From Tropicibacter oceani (lineage in GTDB: Bacteria; Pseudomonadota; Alphaproteobacteria; Rhodobacterales; Rhodobacteraceae), in contig NZ_CP124616.1 of NCBI RefSeq assembly GCF_029958925.1, forward strand, positions 2,542,001 through 2,606,000: a stretch of 64,000 nt of DNA. The letters run 5' to 3'. The translations under genes and the position numbers were made by a program. The notes beneath the pieces are model-generated. The model saw nothing but the letters and a program-made list of their open reading frames with translations. It was not told the origin of the DNA and did no database searches. Positions 43,435-53,200 of the stretch are shown in pieces. The first letter of the stretch is position 1; each line of letters starts with the position of its first letter.

Positions 43435-45270
43435 ATGGCACTCATTCCTCTTCTGCAGCTGACCGACATTTCCCTGACTTTCGGGGGCGAGCCGGTATTC
43501 GACAACCTGTCCATGACCGTCCAGCAGGGCGACCGCGTCGCGCTGGTCGGGCGCAACGGGTCGGGCAAATCCACCTTGATGAAGGTCATGGCCGGCCTTG
43601 TCGAAGCCGACCGGGGCGAACGCATCGTGCCGCCGGGCATTTCCGTCGGCTATATGGAGCAGGAACCCGACCTGTCGGGATTCGAGACGCTGGGCGATTT
43701 CGCCACCTCGGGCCTGGACGAGGCCGAGATGTACAAGGTCGAGCGCGCCAGCGAAGGGCTCAAGTTCGATCCGGCGCGCCCGGTGGCCACCGCTTCGGGC
43801 GGGGAACGGCGGCGCGCGGCACTGGCCAAGCTGATGGCCGAGGAACCCGACCTGATGCTGCTGGACGAGCCGACCAACCACCTGGACATCGAGGCGATCC
43901 AGTGGCTGGAGGATGAGCTGAAATCCACCCGCCGCGCCTTTGTCCTGATCTCGCACGACCGGCGGTTCCTGACGGAACTGACACGCGCGACGCTGTGGAT
44001 CGACCGCGGCCAGGTGCGGCGGCAGGAAACCGGCTTTGCCGGGTTCGAGGCCTGGCGCGACAAGACCTGGGACGAAGAGGACACACAGCGCCACAAGCTG
44101 GATCGCAAGATCAAGGCCGAGGCCCGCTGGGCCGTCGAGGGCATCAGCGCAAGGCGCAAGCGCAACCAGGGCCGGGTGCGGCGGCTGCAGGACATGCGCG
44201 CCGACCGCGCAGGCCAGATCCGCAGGCAGGGGCAGGCGGCGATGGATTTCGCCAGCGGCCCCAAGTCGGGCAAGAAGGTGGTCGAGGCGATCGGCGTGTC
44301 GCACGGGTTTGGTGACAAACCGATCATCCGCAACTTTTCCCTGACGGTGCAACGCGGTGACCGGGTCGCCTTTGTCGGGCCGAATGGGGTGGGCAAGACG
44401 ACGTTGATCCGCATCCTGATGGGCGACATCCAGCCCGACGCGGGTACGATCAAGCTGGGCACCAACCTTGTGCCGGCGATCTTTGACCAGACCCGCGCGC
44501 AGCTGGATCTGGACGGCTCGCTTTGGGACAACCTGACCAGCGATCCCGACATGCGGGTGTCGGGCCAGTCCGATCAGGTCATGGTGCGCGGCCAGCCCAA
44601 GCATGTCGTGGGCTATCTCAAGGAATTCCTGTTCGACGAACGTCAGGTGCGCGCCCCGGTGCGGGCGCTGTCGGGCGGTGAAAAGGCGCGGCTGTTGCTG
44701 GCGCGGATCATGGCGCGCGAATCGAACCTTTTGGTGCTGGACGAACCGACCAACGATCTGGACGTCGAAACGCTGGACCTGTTGCAGGAACTGCTGGACG
44801 ACTACGACGGCACGGTGCTGCTGGTGTCGCACGACCGCGATTTCCTGGACCGCGTCGCGACCCAGACCATCGCCATGGAAGGCAACGGCCAGGCCACGGT
44901 CTATGCCGGTGGCTGGAGCGACTACCAGTCGCAAAAGGCCGAGGCCGCGAAACCCGCCGCCAGCGCCGCCGCGCCCGCCGACAAGGACAAGCCCAAGGCC
45001 CCGGGGACTGCGCCCAAGTCCAAGGAAAGCCCGTCCAAATCCGGGCTCAGCTATACCGAAAAGCACCGGCTCGAGGCGCTTCCGGCGCAGATCGACCGGC
45101 TGACAGCCGAGATCGGCAAGCTGGAACAACTGATGGCCGACCCCGAGCTGTTCAGCCGCGAGCCGGTCAAGTTCCGCAAGGCGACCGAGGCGCTGGCGCA
45201 AAGACAAGAGGCCCTGGCCCGCGCCGAAGAGGATTGGCTGGATCTGGCGGAACGCGCCGAACAGGGCTGA
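43435..45270 (+). CDS. ABC-F family ATPase (Uup-like)
   Basis: A 611-residue protein with two ABC domains and no membrane segments. Walker A motifs are GRNGSGKSTL and GPNGVGKTTL; signatures SGGERRRAALAKL and LSGGEKARLLLARI; Walker B LMLLDEPTNHLD and LLVLDEPTNDLD. The interdomain linker (about 210-280) and a C-terminal coiled-coil extension (about 530-611, after an Ala/Lys/Pro linker) resemble Uup. ABC-F proteins act on the ribosome E site or on DNA structures. A strong hairpin follows. Confidence 0.88.
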   Translation: MALIPLLQLTDISLTFGGEPVFDNLSMTVQQGDRVALVGRNGSGKSTLMKVMAGLVEADRGERIVPPGISVGYMEQEPDLSGFETLGDFATSGLDEAEMYKVERASEGLKFDPARPVATASGGERRRAALAKLMAEEPDLMLLDEPTNHLDIEAIQWLEDELKSTRRAFVLISHDRRFLTELTRATLWIDRGQVRRQETGFAGFEAWRDKTWDEEDTQRHKLDRKIKAEARWAVEGISARRKRNQGRVRRLQDMRADRAGQIRRQGQAAMDFASGPKSGKKVVEAIGVSHGFGDKPIIRNFSLTVQRGDRVAFVGPNGVGKTTLIRILMGDIQPDAGTIKLGTNLVPAIFDQTRAQLDLDGSLWDNLTSDPDMRVSGQSDQVMVRGQPKHVVGYLKEFLFDERQVRAPVRALSGGEKARLLLARIMARESNLLVLDEPTNDLDVETLDLLQELLDDYDGTVLLVSHDRDFLDRVATQTIAMEGNGQATVYAGGWSDYQSQKAEAAKPAASAAAPADKDKPKAPGTAPKSKESPSKSGLSYTEKHRLEALPAQIDRLTAEIGKLEQLMADPELFSREPVKFRKATEALAQRQEALARAEEDWLDLAERAEQG

Positions 45271-45279
45271 CCCGGGGCA

Positions 45280-45300
45280 GGGCGGGGTTCTGCCCCGCCC
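45280..45300. terminator. Bidirectional hairpin between ABC-F and AbrB-type genes
   Basis: GGGCGGGG (45280-45287), loop TTCTG, CCCCGCCC (45293-45300): a perfect 8-bp stem in the gap between convergent genes. Confidence 0.75.
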
Positions 45301-45306
45301 CCGTGC

Positions 45307-46386
45307 TCAGCCGCGCAGCCCCAACCACTTCGAGGCCAGCGACAGCTCGACCACGGTCATCAGGATGCGCGCCACGTGATGCAGGCTGACCAGCGCCGGG
45401 TTGGCCGCAAGGCTTAGCGCGATCACCGACATTTCCGTCACGCCGCCGGGGGCAAAGCTGATCAGCAGGTGCAGAAAGGCCAGGCCGGTGACCCGGTGCA
45501 GGATCGCCGCCATGATGCCGCCCAGCAGCAGCATGAAGACCACCGAAATCGCGCATAGCCAGGCCGATTTGCGCAAAAGCCGCCCGTCCATGCCCTGGAA
45601 TCGCAGCCCCAGGCTGACCCCGATCACCACCTGCGCGCCGCTGATCATCCAGAACGGCAGGTGCAGGTCCAGGTGCCCCGCCACCGACAGCGCCGCCGCC
45701 AGCAACAGCGGCCCGGTCAGCTGCCCCGCCGGCAGGTGGATCACCCGTGCAAGGCCCAGCCCGGCCAGCGCCGTCAGCACGATCGCGACCAGCGCGCCCG
45801 GCGTCACCGGGGCGCTTGCGCCGCCTGGGGCCAGCCCGGCCGCACTGCCCACCGGATGACCCAGCCACAGCGACAGCCCCAGCGGCAGCAACGTGATGAC
45901 AAAGATGATGCGCAGGAACTGCTGCGCGGTCAGGATCCGGGCATCGGCGCCGGCGGCTTCGCCCAGCAGGATGCTTTCCATCAGGCCGCCAGGGGTTCCG
46001 GAATAAAACGCCGTCGGGCGGTCATAGCCTCCGACGCGGCGAAAGATCAGCATGTTCCCGCCATGGGCCAGCACCACGAACAGCGCAAGCATCGCCATGG
46101 TCAGCGGCAGTTGCGCCGCCATGGCCAGGAAATCGCTGCTGACCTGCGATCCGATCATCACGCCGATCAGCCCGACGAAAAAGGTGCGAAACCGCATGGG
46201 AAAGCGGTAGTCGTCCAACGCGGCCGGGCGCAGCCCCGTCACCATCACCCCCGAGGCAAGCAGGCTGCCCAGCATCCAGGGCATCGGCAACCCGCCATGC
46301 GTCGCCAGCCAGCCGCCAAAGGCGCCCAGAACAAGCAGACCAGCCGTGATCAGAACAAGGCGCGGGGCGCCATCGGTGACATGCAT
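45307..46386 (-). CDS. AbrB-family (ammonia monooxygenase-like) membrane protein
   Basis: A 359-residue polytopic membrane protein with about ten hydrophobic segments in two similar halves, matching the AbrB/DUF (AmoA-like duplicated) family. Landmarks are WLATHGGLPMPWMLGSLLAS, FYSGTPGGLMESILLGEAAG and ISFAPGGVTEMSVIALSLAA, where the repeated PGG-x-x-E motif marks the two halves. Despite an old name these are not ammonia oxidisers; transport is likely. The start at 46386 (MHVTDGAP) is preferred to a longer frame. Confidence 0.8.
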   Translation of the reverse strand: MHVTDGAPRLVLITAGLLVLGAFGGWLATHGGLPMPWMLGSLLASGVMVTGLRPAALDDYRFPMRFRTFFVGLIGVMIGSQVSSDFLAMAAQLPLTMAMLALFVVLAHGGNMLIFRRVGGYDRPTAFYSGTPGGLMESILLGEAAGADARILTAQQFLRIIFVITLLPLGLSLWLGHPVGSAAGLAPGGASAPVTPGALVAIVLTALAGLGLARVIHLPAGQLTGPLLLAAALSVAGHLDLHLPFWMISGAQVVIGVSLGLRFQGMDGRLLRKSAWLCAISVVFMLLLGGIMAAILHRVTGLAFLHLLISFAPGGVTEMSVIALSLAANPALVSLHHVARILMTVVELSLASKWLGLRG

Positions 46387-46429
46387 GGCTTGGTATAGGA
46401 CGCCGCGCGCGGGGCGGCAATCGCCCGCC

Positions 46430-46891
46430 TCAGGCGCGGCGCAGCGCCGCGACCCACAGCAGCGCGACGGCCAGCGAGGCCAGCACATTCAGGTTGGCCA
46501 TCGACACGCCAAACATCTCCCACGGGATTTCATCGCAGCGCACCAGCGGCGCCTCCATGATCTGCTTCATCAGATCATCCGCCGACAGCCCCTCGATCGA
46601 GCCTGAGGTGCAGGTTGTCGGACCTTCCCACCACTTGCGCTCGACACCGCTGTGATAGGCGCCGATCACCGCCGAGCTGAAGGCCCCCAGCGCGCCCAGC
46701 ATCAGCACCGGCGGATAGGGCCGCCACAGCGCCAGCCCGCCCAGCACGATTGCAAGGTAATGCCCGTAGCGCTGCCAGTAGCACAGTTTGCACGGCGCCA
46801 TGCCGCCGATGTACTGGAACCCCCAGGCCCCAAGGATCAGCGCCGCAGACCCGCCCGCGGCCAGAAGGATCAAAAGACGTTGGCGGCTCAT
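46430..46891 (-). CDS. dsbB: Disulfide bond formation protein DsbB
   Basis: A 153-residue inner-membrane protein that oxidises DsbA and passes electrons to quinone. Four membrane segments frame two periplasmic cysteine pairs: CKLC in GGMAPCKLCYWQRYGHY and a second pair in TTCTSGSIEG and LVRCDEIPWE. Its ATG overlaps the DedA-type gene stop by 4 bp. Confidence 0.93.
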   Translation of the reverse strand: MSRQRLLILLAAGGSAALILGAWGFQYIGGMAPCKLCYWQRYGHYLAIVLGGLALWRPYPPVLMLGALGAFSSAVIGAYHSGVERKWWEGPTTCTSGSIEGLSADDLMKQIMEAPLVRCDEIPWEMFGVSMANLNVLASLAVALLWVAALRRA

Positions 46892-47466
46892 AGATACCTC
46901 ACCAGGACAAAGCCCCCCAACAGGAGCACGACGAAGGCGGTGAAGACAAGCCCGAGGTAGCGTTCGATGAAATCACGAATGGGTGCGCCGAAGATCCGCA
47001 AAAGCCCGGCCACCACAAAGAACCGCAGCGCCCGCGCCAGGATCGACGTGACGATGAAGGTGCCCAGCGGCATCGCCGTCCAGCCCGACATGATGGTGAT
47101 CACCTTGTACGGAAAGGGCGTGACCCCGGCGATCAGCACCGCCCAGAAACCGACATCGTTGAAGCGGGTGTTGAACTCGGCCATGGCGTCGGCCTTGCCC
47201 ATGGCCTGCAGGATCGGCTCTCCGATGCCTTCGTAGAAAAAGGCGCCGATGGCATAGCCCAGCATCCCCCCCAGCACCGACGACAGCGTCGCCACCCCGG
47301 CGATCAGCCAGGCGCGGCGCGGCGCGGCCAGGACCATCGGGATCATCAGGATGTCGGGCGGAATCGGAAAGACCGAGGATTCGATAAAGGCGATCAGCGC
47401 CAGAAACCAGATCGCCTTTGGATGTTCGGCCTTGGCCATCGTCCAGTTGTACAGCCCACGCAGCAT
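46888..47466 (-). CDS. DedA/YqaA-type SNARE-associated membrane protein
   Basis: A 192-residue membrane protein of the VTT/SNARE-associated Golgi family, YqaA branch. MLRGLYNWTMAKAEHPKAIW is followed by FIESSVFPIPPDILMIPMVL, the family signature with the E-x-x-x-P-x-P helix, and by AGVTPFPYKVITIMSGWTAM. Members handle lipid scrambling or flipping in several systems. AAGGAG precedes the ATG at 47466. Followed by dsbB. Confidence 0.85.
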   Translation of the reverse strand: MLRGLYNWTMAKAEHPKAIWFLALIAFIESSVFPIPPDILMIPMVLAAPRRAWLIAGVATLSSVLGGMLGYAIGAFFYEGIGEPILQAMGKADAMAEFNTRFNDVGFWAVLIAGVTPFPYKVITIMSGWTAMPLGTFIVTSILARALRFFVVAGLLRIFGAPIRDFIERYLGLVFTAFVVLLLGGFVLVRYL

Positions 47467-47560
47467 GCCCGCTCCTTCATGTTTGGCGCCAGAAACCATG
47501 CAGGCCCCTGATGCGCAATCCCTCTTTACGATCCAAATGCGGGGGGCTAAACCACAACCC

Positions 47561-47644
47561 GTGCCCAAGTGGCGGAACGGTAGACGCAGGGGATTCAAAA
47601 TCCCCCGCCGCAAGGCGTGTGGGTTCGAATCCCACCTTGGGCAC
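47561..47644 (+). tRNA. tRNA-Leu (anticodon CAA)
   Basis: An 84-nt class II tRNA with encoded CCA. Acceptor GCCCAAG/CTTGGGC, anticodon stem GGGGA/TCCCC around TTCAAAA (anticodon CAA, reads UUG), variable arm CGCCGCAAGGCG and T arm GTGGGTTCGAATCCCAC. The 3' part is followed at 87 bp by a tyrosine recombinase gene, so it is the likely attachment site of an integrated element. Confidence 0.97.
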
Positions 47645-47730
47645 CACTTGTTTTACTGGCCATTCCGCATGTCCCCACGATCCAGGGCAATTCGGAATGG
47701 CGCTGACTCCCACACAAGACTCCCACATAG

Positions 47731-48819
47731 CTATTCTGCTCGACGGGTTTGGGCCGTCTGTGAGAGCTTCTTTCGATTCGCTTCCTTGCGGTACTTGGCA
47801 ACAGTCACAAGGCTTTGACCGGTAACCGCCTGGATCTCGGAGTCCGAGCAACCTGCCTCAGCCAGTTCCACGCAGGCCCGTTTTCGAAGACCATGCAGGC
47901 TATACTTCATGACGTCGTCGCCATGCGCATTCGCAAGCTCGGTGAGTGTAGCGCGCCATGTGCGAAATTCCTTTTCCACGGCGCTGTATGAAAGCGCCGT
48001 GGTTTTCGACTTCGCGAGAACATGCGCGTTTCCTTTGGGCAAGTTCGCGATAAGGTTTCGCAAGCGCCCAGGGCAGTAGATCTGGAAGGTATTGCCGCCT
48101 TTCTCGTCTTGGACCGTTACCCATTCACCCTCGAAGGCAGAGCAGGGTGTCTTGACGGCAGCAGAGGGCCTTTGGCCTGTGCCACGGATCAGTTCACCCG
48201 CAATGTGCACTTTGTCCGGTGCATTCGGCAGCTCGTTGAGCAACCAGTCCGGCCAGGACGGAAACTCTTTTTGCGCGCCGAATTTTTCGATCTTGGCTGC
48301 GGGGTTGTCTCCGAGGGGCCAGTCCAGGGTGTCCTTTGCATAGTTCCACAATAGGGAGACCGTTTGTAGCATCCAGTCAGCAGCCCGCGGCGTGTCGGCC
48401 AAAGAGGCGTGCTTTCGACGCACAGCTTGGCGAGATGTGGATGGCATCGGCTTGTCGCCGTTTTTGTCCAATATTTTCTCGAACTCGCGGTTGTACGAAT
48501 TCCGCGTGCTGGCCTTCAGTTTCTTTGCCTTCTTTGGATCAGATCTCCACAGACGGATACATTCGCGCCAGGTGTACTTGGTTGGCTTGACTTGGGAGGG
48601 GTGCCGCCCTGCTTCTGCTGCCCAATACTCTTCGTCCAACTTCCGCAGGTCGCCTTCCCACTGAAGTCGCACGGCCTTTTCCTTGCGCTTACCGCTGCTG
48701 TCAGACCAAGTGAAGCGGTGGTAGGGAACCCAATCGGTCCCGTTCTTGGGCCAGACCCACTTCAGCCGCTCACGGCTGACTTTCGGCTTTGGCGGTTTCT
48801 TATTATTCGAAGTCGTCAT
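47731..48819 (-). CDS. Tyrosine recombinase/integrase
   Basis: A 362-residue integrase starting MTTSNNKKPPKPKVSRERLK. The C-terminal catalytic domain shows the Arg in LIRGTGQRPSAAV, the HxxR box in YSLHGLRKRACVELAEAGCS, and the nucleophile Tyr in TGQSLVTVAKYRKEANR. The N-terminal half is basic and probably carries SAM-like core-binding and arm-binding parts. The start overlaps the excisionase-like gene by 17 bp. It lies 87 bp from tRNA-Leu. Confidence 0.9.
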   Translation of the reverse strand: MTTSNNKKPPKPKVSRERLKWVWPKNGTDWVPYHRFTWSDSSGKRKEKAVRLQWEGDLRKLDEEYWAAEAGRHPSQVKPTKYTWRECIRLWRSDPKKAKKLKASTRNSYNREFEKILDKNGDKPMPSTSRQAVRRKHASLADTPRAADWMLQTVSLLWNYAKDTLDWPLGDNPAAKIEKFGAQKEFPSWPDWLLNELPNAPDKVHIAGELIRGTGQRPSAAVKTPCSAFEGEWVTVQDEKGGNTFQIYCPGRLRNLIANLPKGNAHVLAKSKTTALSYSAVEKEFRTWRATLTELANAHGDDVMKYSLHGLRKRACVELAEAGCSDSEIQAVTGQSLVTVAKYRKEANRKKLSQTAQTRRAE

Positions 48820-49015
48820 CGATGCAGGCTTTCCGACCTTCACCACTTACAACCGCCATCAGTTCCGCCACGCTCCAGCGTTGACGGCCACCTATCTCTT
48901 TGGGAGGCGGCAATGCGCCTTGACCTACGAGACGGCGAAAATCAGTTGCGGACATGTCGAGCATGGCGGCAGCCTTCGTGTCTTTCACCGCGAGGGGTTG
49001 GGTGGCGATGTTCAT
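48803..49015 (-). CDS. Excisionase/AlpA-like HTH protein
   Basis: A 70-residue protein whose core VKDTKAAAMLDMSATDFRRL, then GALPPPKEIGGRQRWSVAEL, is a MerR-like/AlpA helix-turn-helix with wing (RQRW). Such small proteins sit upstream of integrases and control excision direction or element genes. It overlaps the integrase start. GGAGC is present upstream of the ATG. Confidence 0.75.
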   Translation of the reverse strand: MNIATQPLAVKDTKAAAMLDMSATDFRRLVGQGALPPPKEIGGRQRWSVAELMAVVSGEGRKACIDDDFE

Positions 49016-49038
49016 TTCTGAGCTCCTTGTTCTGGAGA

Positions 49039-49168
49039 TCAGGAAGTCGGTTCACTTGCTTTAGTGCGGAAATCACCGGGCATGGCGTCCCAACGATCAG
49101 TATCCCTGCGTTCCTTGAGCGCACGCGCGGTGTACTGGCTTTGGCGGATGACTTTGGTTCCTGGCAGC
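49039..49168 (-). pseudogene. 3' remnant of a gene cut by the IS5 element
   Basis: Read on the minus strand out of the IS, 42 codons continue in frame as TKVIRQSQYTARALKERRDT, DRWDAMPGDFRTKASEPTS, then TGA at 49041-49039. The composition and codon use look like real protein. The frame has no start on this side, because the IS right at 49169 interrupts it, and the 5' part is not found beyond the IS at 50219. It is thus a truncated element gene of unknown function. Confidence 0.55.
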
Positions 49169-49187
49169 GGCTCTGTTGCACAAATCG
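49169..49187 (+). repeat. IS5 left inverted repeat
   Basis: GGCTCTGTTGCACAAATCG, exact reverse complement of 50200-50218. Confidence 0.95.
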
Positions 49188-49222
49188 GCTGAACGCCGAG
49201 TTTCCCCTTTCCCCGGGCGGAC

Positions 49223-50155
49223 TTATCCTACGACTTCCGTGACGGGCATGCCGAGCGCGGTGTAGCCGTTCAGGACGGCAATGCGGACCTGGAGTTCCGC
49301 GACCTGGCGGTCGAAGTCCCGCGCCATGAGCCGCTGGCCCAGCAACTTCATACAATGCATTTTTGTCTCGACGCGGCTTCGGCGGTGGTATCCGCTCCAT
49401 CGTCGCCAGAGTGCGCGGCCCAGGTATTTCGCCGCGCGCAAGGCCTCGTTTCGCGCCACGGCTCCGGCGGTGATCGTCTTCCAGGGCTTCGCGTTTTTGC
49501 GGGGCGGGATGACGGCATGGGCGCCGCGATCTGCAATCGCATCGTGGCATTTGCGCGTGTCGTAGGCGCCATCAGCCGTGACGCTACCGATTTCCTGGTC
49601 CTGCGGGATTTGGTCGAGAAGGTCGGGTAGGATCGGCGCATCACCGATGTGGCTCCCGGTGATTTCGACGGCCCGAACCTCCAGCGTTTCCTCATCAATC
49701 CCCAAGTGGATCTTGCGCCAGACGCGGCGTTTAGGGCCGCCATGCTTGCGGGCGTGCCACTCGCCTTCGCCCTCGACCTTGATCCCGGTGCTGTCTATCA
49801 ACAGGTGCAACGGCCCCTTGGAGCCGCGGTATGGGATGTTGACGGCCAAGGTCTTCTGGCGGCGAGATAGCGTGCTGAAGTCGGGCACCGTCCAGTTCAG
49901 ACCGACCAGCTGCAGCAGGCTCTCGACGAACCCGGTCGTCTGCCGGAGCGCCATGCCGAACAGCACTTTCATCGAGAGGCACGTCTGTATGGCGGCGTCG
50001 CTATAGCTCTGCTGGCGGCCACGCCTGCCTGTCGGCACGGCATCCCAGATCATCTCAGGGTCGAACCAGATCGTCAGCGAGCCCCGGCGCTTGAGCGCTT
50101 CATTGTAGGCTGGCCAGTTTCTGGTCTTGTAGGTCGGGGGTATGGGTCTGCTCAT
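49223..50155 (-). CDS. IS5-family transposase
   Basis: A 310-residue DDE transposase starting MSRPIPPTYKTRNWPAYNEA. Catalytic residues fit LLIDSTGIKVEGEGEW (first Asp), SVTADGAYDTRKCHDAIADR (second Asp) and YHRRSRVETKMHCMKLLGQR (Glu). Length and motifs are those of an intact IS5-group enzyme, so the element may still be active. It lies wholly between the inverted repeats. Confidence 0.95.
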   Translation of the reverse strand: MSRPIPPTYKTRNWPAYNEALKRRGSLTIWFDPEMIWDAVPTGRRGRQQSYSDAAIQTCLSMKVLFGMALRQTTGFVESLLQLVGLNWTVPDFSTLSRRQKTLAVNIPYRGSKGPLHLLIDSTGIKVEGEGEWHARKHGGPKRRVWRKIHLGIDEETLEVRAVEITGSHIGDAPILPDLLDQIPQDQEIGSVTADGAYDTRKCHDAIADRGAHAVIPPRKNAKPWKTITAGAVARNEALRAAKYLGRALWRRWSGYHRRSRVETKMHCMKLLGQRLMARDFDRQVAELQVRIAVLNGYTALGMPVTEVVG

Positions 50156-50199
50156 GCATCCCAGCTACCACGCTGGATTCACGAGATGAATCCCTCACG

Positions 50200-50218
50200 C
50201 GATTTGTGCAACAGAGCC
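50200..50218 (-). repeat. IS5 right inverted repeat
   Basis: CGATTTGTGCAACAGAGCC, exact reverse complement of 49169-49187. Confidence 0.95.
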
Positions 50219-50230
50219 CCAGAAAGGACA

Positions 50231-53200
50231 TCAGGCGGTCTCCTTTGCGTGCAGCTGCGCGATCGACAGGCTGCCTTCGCTCATCCAGTGGATGGCGACG
50301 CCGTTCAACGCCTTGTCGGGCCATCGGCGGCGCACCATCGCGGCATAGGCGGACAGCTGCGGCAGGTATGTCGCAAAGCGCGCAGCAGGATCGGGGCAGG
50401 GGCCGGATTTGTGATCGAGGATCAACAGGCCCTGCGGCCCGATGGCCAGGCAGTCAAGGATGGCATTGGTTTGCGACCCGTCGGCTGCGGTTTCCTGCAA
50501 GGGCAGCTCAAAATGCAGCCTGTCGTAGCCTTGGTCTTTCAGCCAGCCGGTCAAGGCCTCGGCCTGCCGCGCGATCTGGTCCAGGCTGCGCTCGGGCAGG
50601 CCGGTCGCGGCGCCCAGGCGCTGCCTGAGATCGGGCCGTCTGGCCAGCACGCGAAAGGCCAGGTGCCAGGCGGTGCCGCGATCAGCGGCGCTGGTGGTGC
50701 GGGTTTCCTCGACCCCGGCGGCCAGCGCAATGGTCTGCAAGGGCAGGCTGGCGGCAGGCGCACTGGCCTCGATGGTCGAGGGGCTGCGCCGCCAGGGCGT
50801 GCGGGGGGTGCCGGCATGGGGCCGGGGCACGCCAAGGCGAAGCGCGCCCTGGGGTGTCCGGACGGCGGGTGTTTCCGGCCCGTCCTCCAGCCCTTCGCAG
50901 ACACGGGCGGCAAAGGTCTGGTTCGCGATGGTCAACGACCCGCCCCCGATGCCAAACCCGGCACGGGCGCGCAGCAGGTCGGCCATGGTCTTGGGGTGCT
51001 CTGGCAGGTTTTTCGGCACGCGCGGCATCAGCAGGATCAGCCGATCCCGCGCCCGGGTCAGCGCGACATAAAGCTCGCGCGCAGCACTTCGTTCGTCCTC
51101 GGGGCGGCGGCTTTCGGCAAAGGGGGCCTGGCTTTCGGGCGCGGCGAAATTCGGCAAGACGCCGATGCCCGCGTGGTCCAGCACATTGCCAAGATCGTCA
51201 AAGTGGTCGAATTCCGCGCGCAGGGTGCCCGGACGTTCGGCGATGGGCTGATCAAGCCCGGCAACCACCGTGATCGGCCATTCGCGCCCCTTGGAGGCAT
51301 GCCAGGTGCAGATCTCGATCCCCGAGGCGGACCAGCCGTCCGGGTCCGGATGGCGATCCCAGTCGCGGCTGGACTGGCCTGCGATCCAGCCCAGGAAAAC
51401 CTGCAAACCGGCGCCGTGAAATCCGGCGGCGGCGCGCAGGTCATGGGCCATGGCGTCGAATTCCTGCGCCTCGGCCTCGAGCCGGGCCAGATCGGCCAGC
51501 GCCTGGCCGGGATCCGCCAGCCCCGCCGCCCAATCGCGCAGGGCGCCGGCGCGCAGCACGGCGGCGACGCTTTGCGCCACGGACCGCGTTTCGATGTCGC
51601 CGGTCAACGCGGTGATCGGGCCAAGCGCGGCATGGGTGCCCAGAACGCCATCGACCGCGTTGCGCAGAGCATCCTCGAGCGGCAGGCGCGGCGGGCCAAG
51701 CGTCAGCCAGGTCAGCGCCGCGTGGCTGTCATCGGGGTCGGCCGCCAGCGCAAGCGCCGCGCGGGCGGCGCGCATCGCAGGCGAGGCCAGCCAACCGTCC
51801 TGCTGGATCCGCACCGGCAGGCCATGCGCCTGAAGGGCGGCAGCGGCCTTGGTCGCCTTTTGGTGGGTGTAGGTCAGCACCGCAATGTCGCCGGGCCGCA
51901 CAGGGCGCAGCGCCTTGGTTGTCTTGTCCTCGACCAGCGTTTGCGCAGCAAGGATATCGGCCACCCGGTTGGCAATCGCCTCGGCCGAGCAGTCCTTGCG
52001 CCCCTTGGGTTTCCAGACAACTTCAAGCGCGCTGTCCTGGCCGGCGGCGCGCTGCGGGCGCAGCGCGTCGTAGTCGTCGAACAGCACCGGGCCAAGCGCG
52101 TTGACCATGTCCATGATCCGCGCCTCGGAGCGCCAGTTGCGATCCAGCGGGGTGACCTTGTCGGGGTGCTTCTGCGCCAGGGCCTGCGACAGGCGCGGAT
52201 CGGCGCCCTGAAACCCCATGATGGATTGCTTGGTATCGCCCACGATCAGCGCCCGTTTCGCGCCGCGCGCCAGCTGCCAAAGCAGGGCGAATTGCACCGG
52301 GTTGGTGTCCTGGAATTCGTCGATGACGACGCAGTCGATTTCGCCCAGCACCGATTGCAGGATTTCCGGCCGGGTGCGTAGCAGCGCCTCGGCCTCGGCG
52401 ATCATGTCGGCATAGTCGATCAGCCCGGCCCGGCGCTTGGCCTGGCTGTAGGCGTCCAGAACCTGCTGCGCGCCGGTGACCAGCGCGCTGAGGTGGGCGC
52501 GCGCATCGGCAAGCGGGCCGGGGTGGCGGGGCAGCGCATCGGCGGCGGCGATCACCGCCTCGGCCAGCGCGTCATAGCCTTCGGGCGTTTTGGTCCGGGA
52601 ATTCGAGACCCGCAGCCCGCGCAGTTTTTGCCAGCTGGCCCAGTCCTTTTCCAGCGTGCCGGGGCGGTTGGCCAGGCGCAGCAGCTGGTGGTTCTTCGCA
52701 AAGGCGTCGCGCACGGTGTTTTCAAACAGCGGTGCAAGGCTGTCGGGGAAACCTTTCAACAAGGCCTGAACCGCGCGGCGCAGCGCCGCCGTCAGGGCCG
52801 CGCCGTCCGGATCACAGGGGCCATAGCCCCGGGTCAGGGCCTCCAGGGCGGGGGCAAGGATGTCTGGCGACCGGCCGCGATCCCCCAGACCGCGGATCAG
52901 GTCAACGGTCCTGAGCACATCGGCGCGAAAGCTGTCCTCGGCGCTGCGCCCCGAGAGGAAGTCCCAGGAATAGCCATAGCGGCCAAGGTCGGCCATCAGC
53001 GGTTGCAGCGCTTCGCAGCGGTCCATTTCAAGCCGGATCAGCAGGTCGCGTTCAGGCTCGCTCAGCAAACGGCTTTCGGGCGACCGTCCGGCGGCAAAGG
53101 CGTGTTCGGTCAACAGGCGCTGGCCCAGGGCATGGATCGTGCCGACATAGGCGCGGTCGATTTCAAGCGCGTCGGCGATCCGTCCCCGCGCCATCAGTTC

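Larger units (their letters stand above)
47645..50218. mobile_element. Remnant of a tRNA-Leu-targeted integrative element, bearing an IS5
   Basis: Between the 3' end of tRNA-Leu and the AddA-like gene lie an integrase, an excisionase-like gene, the 3' end of a truncated gene and an IS5-family element. This is the usual left end of an integrated island. I found no second copy of the tRNA 3' end (attR) in the remaining window, so either the element is deleted beyond the IS or its right end lies further on, possibly including the AddAB-like cluster. Boundaries are inferred. Confidence 0.6.
49169..50218 (-). mobile_element. IS5-family insertion sequence, 1,050 bp
   Basis: Ends in perfect 19-bp inverted repeats: GGCTCTGTTGCACAAATCG at 49169-49187 and its complement at 50200-50218. 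One intact transposase gene fills it. I see no matching 2-4 bp target duplication: the left flank is CAGC, the right flank CCAG. That suggests recombination or adjacent deletion after insertion. Confidence 0.92.
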
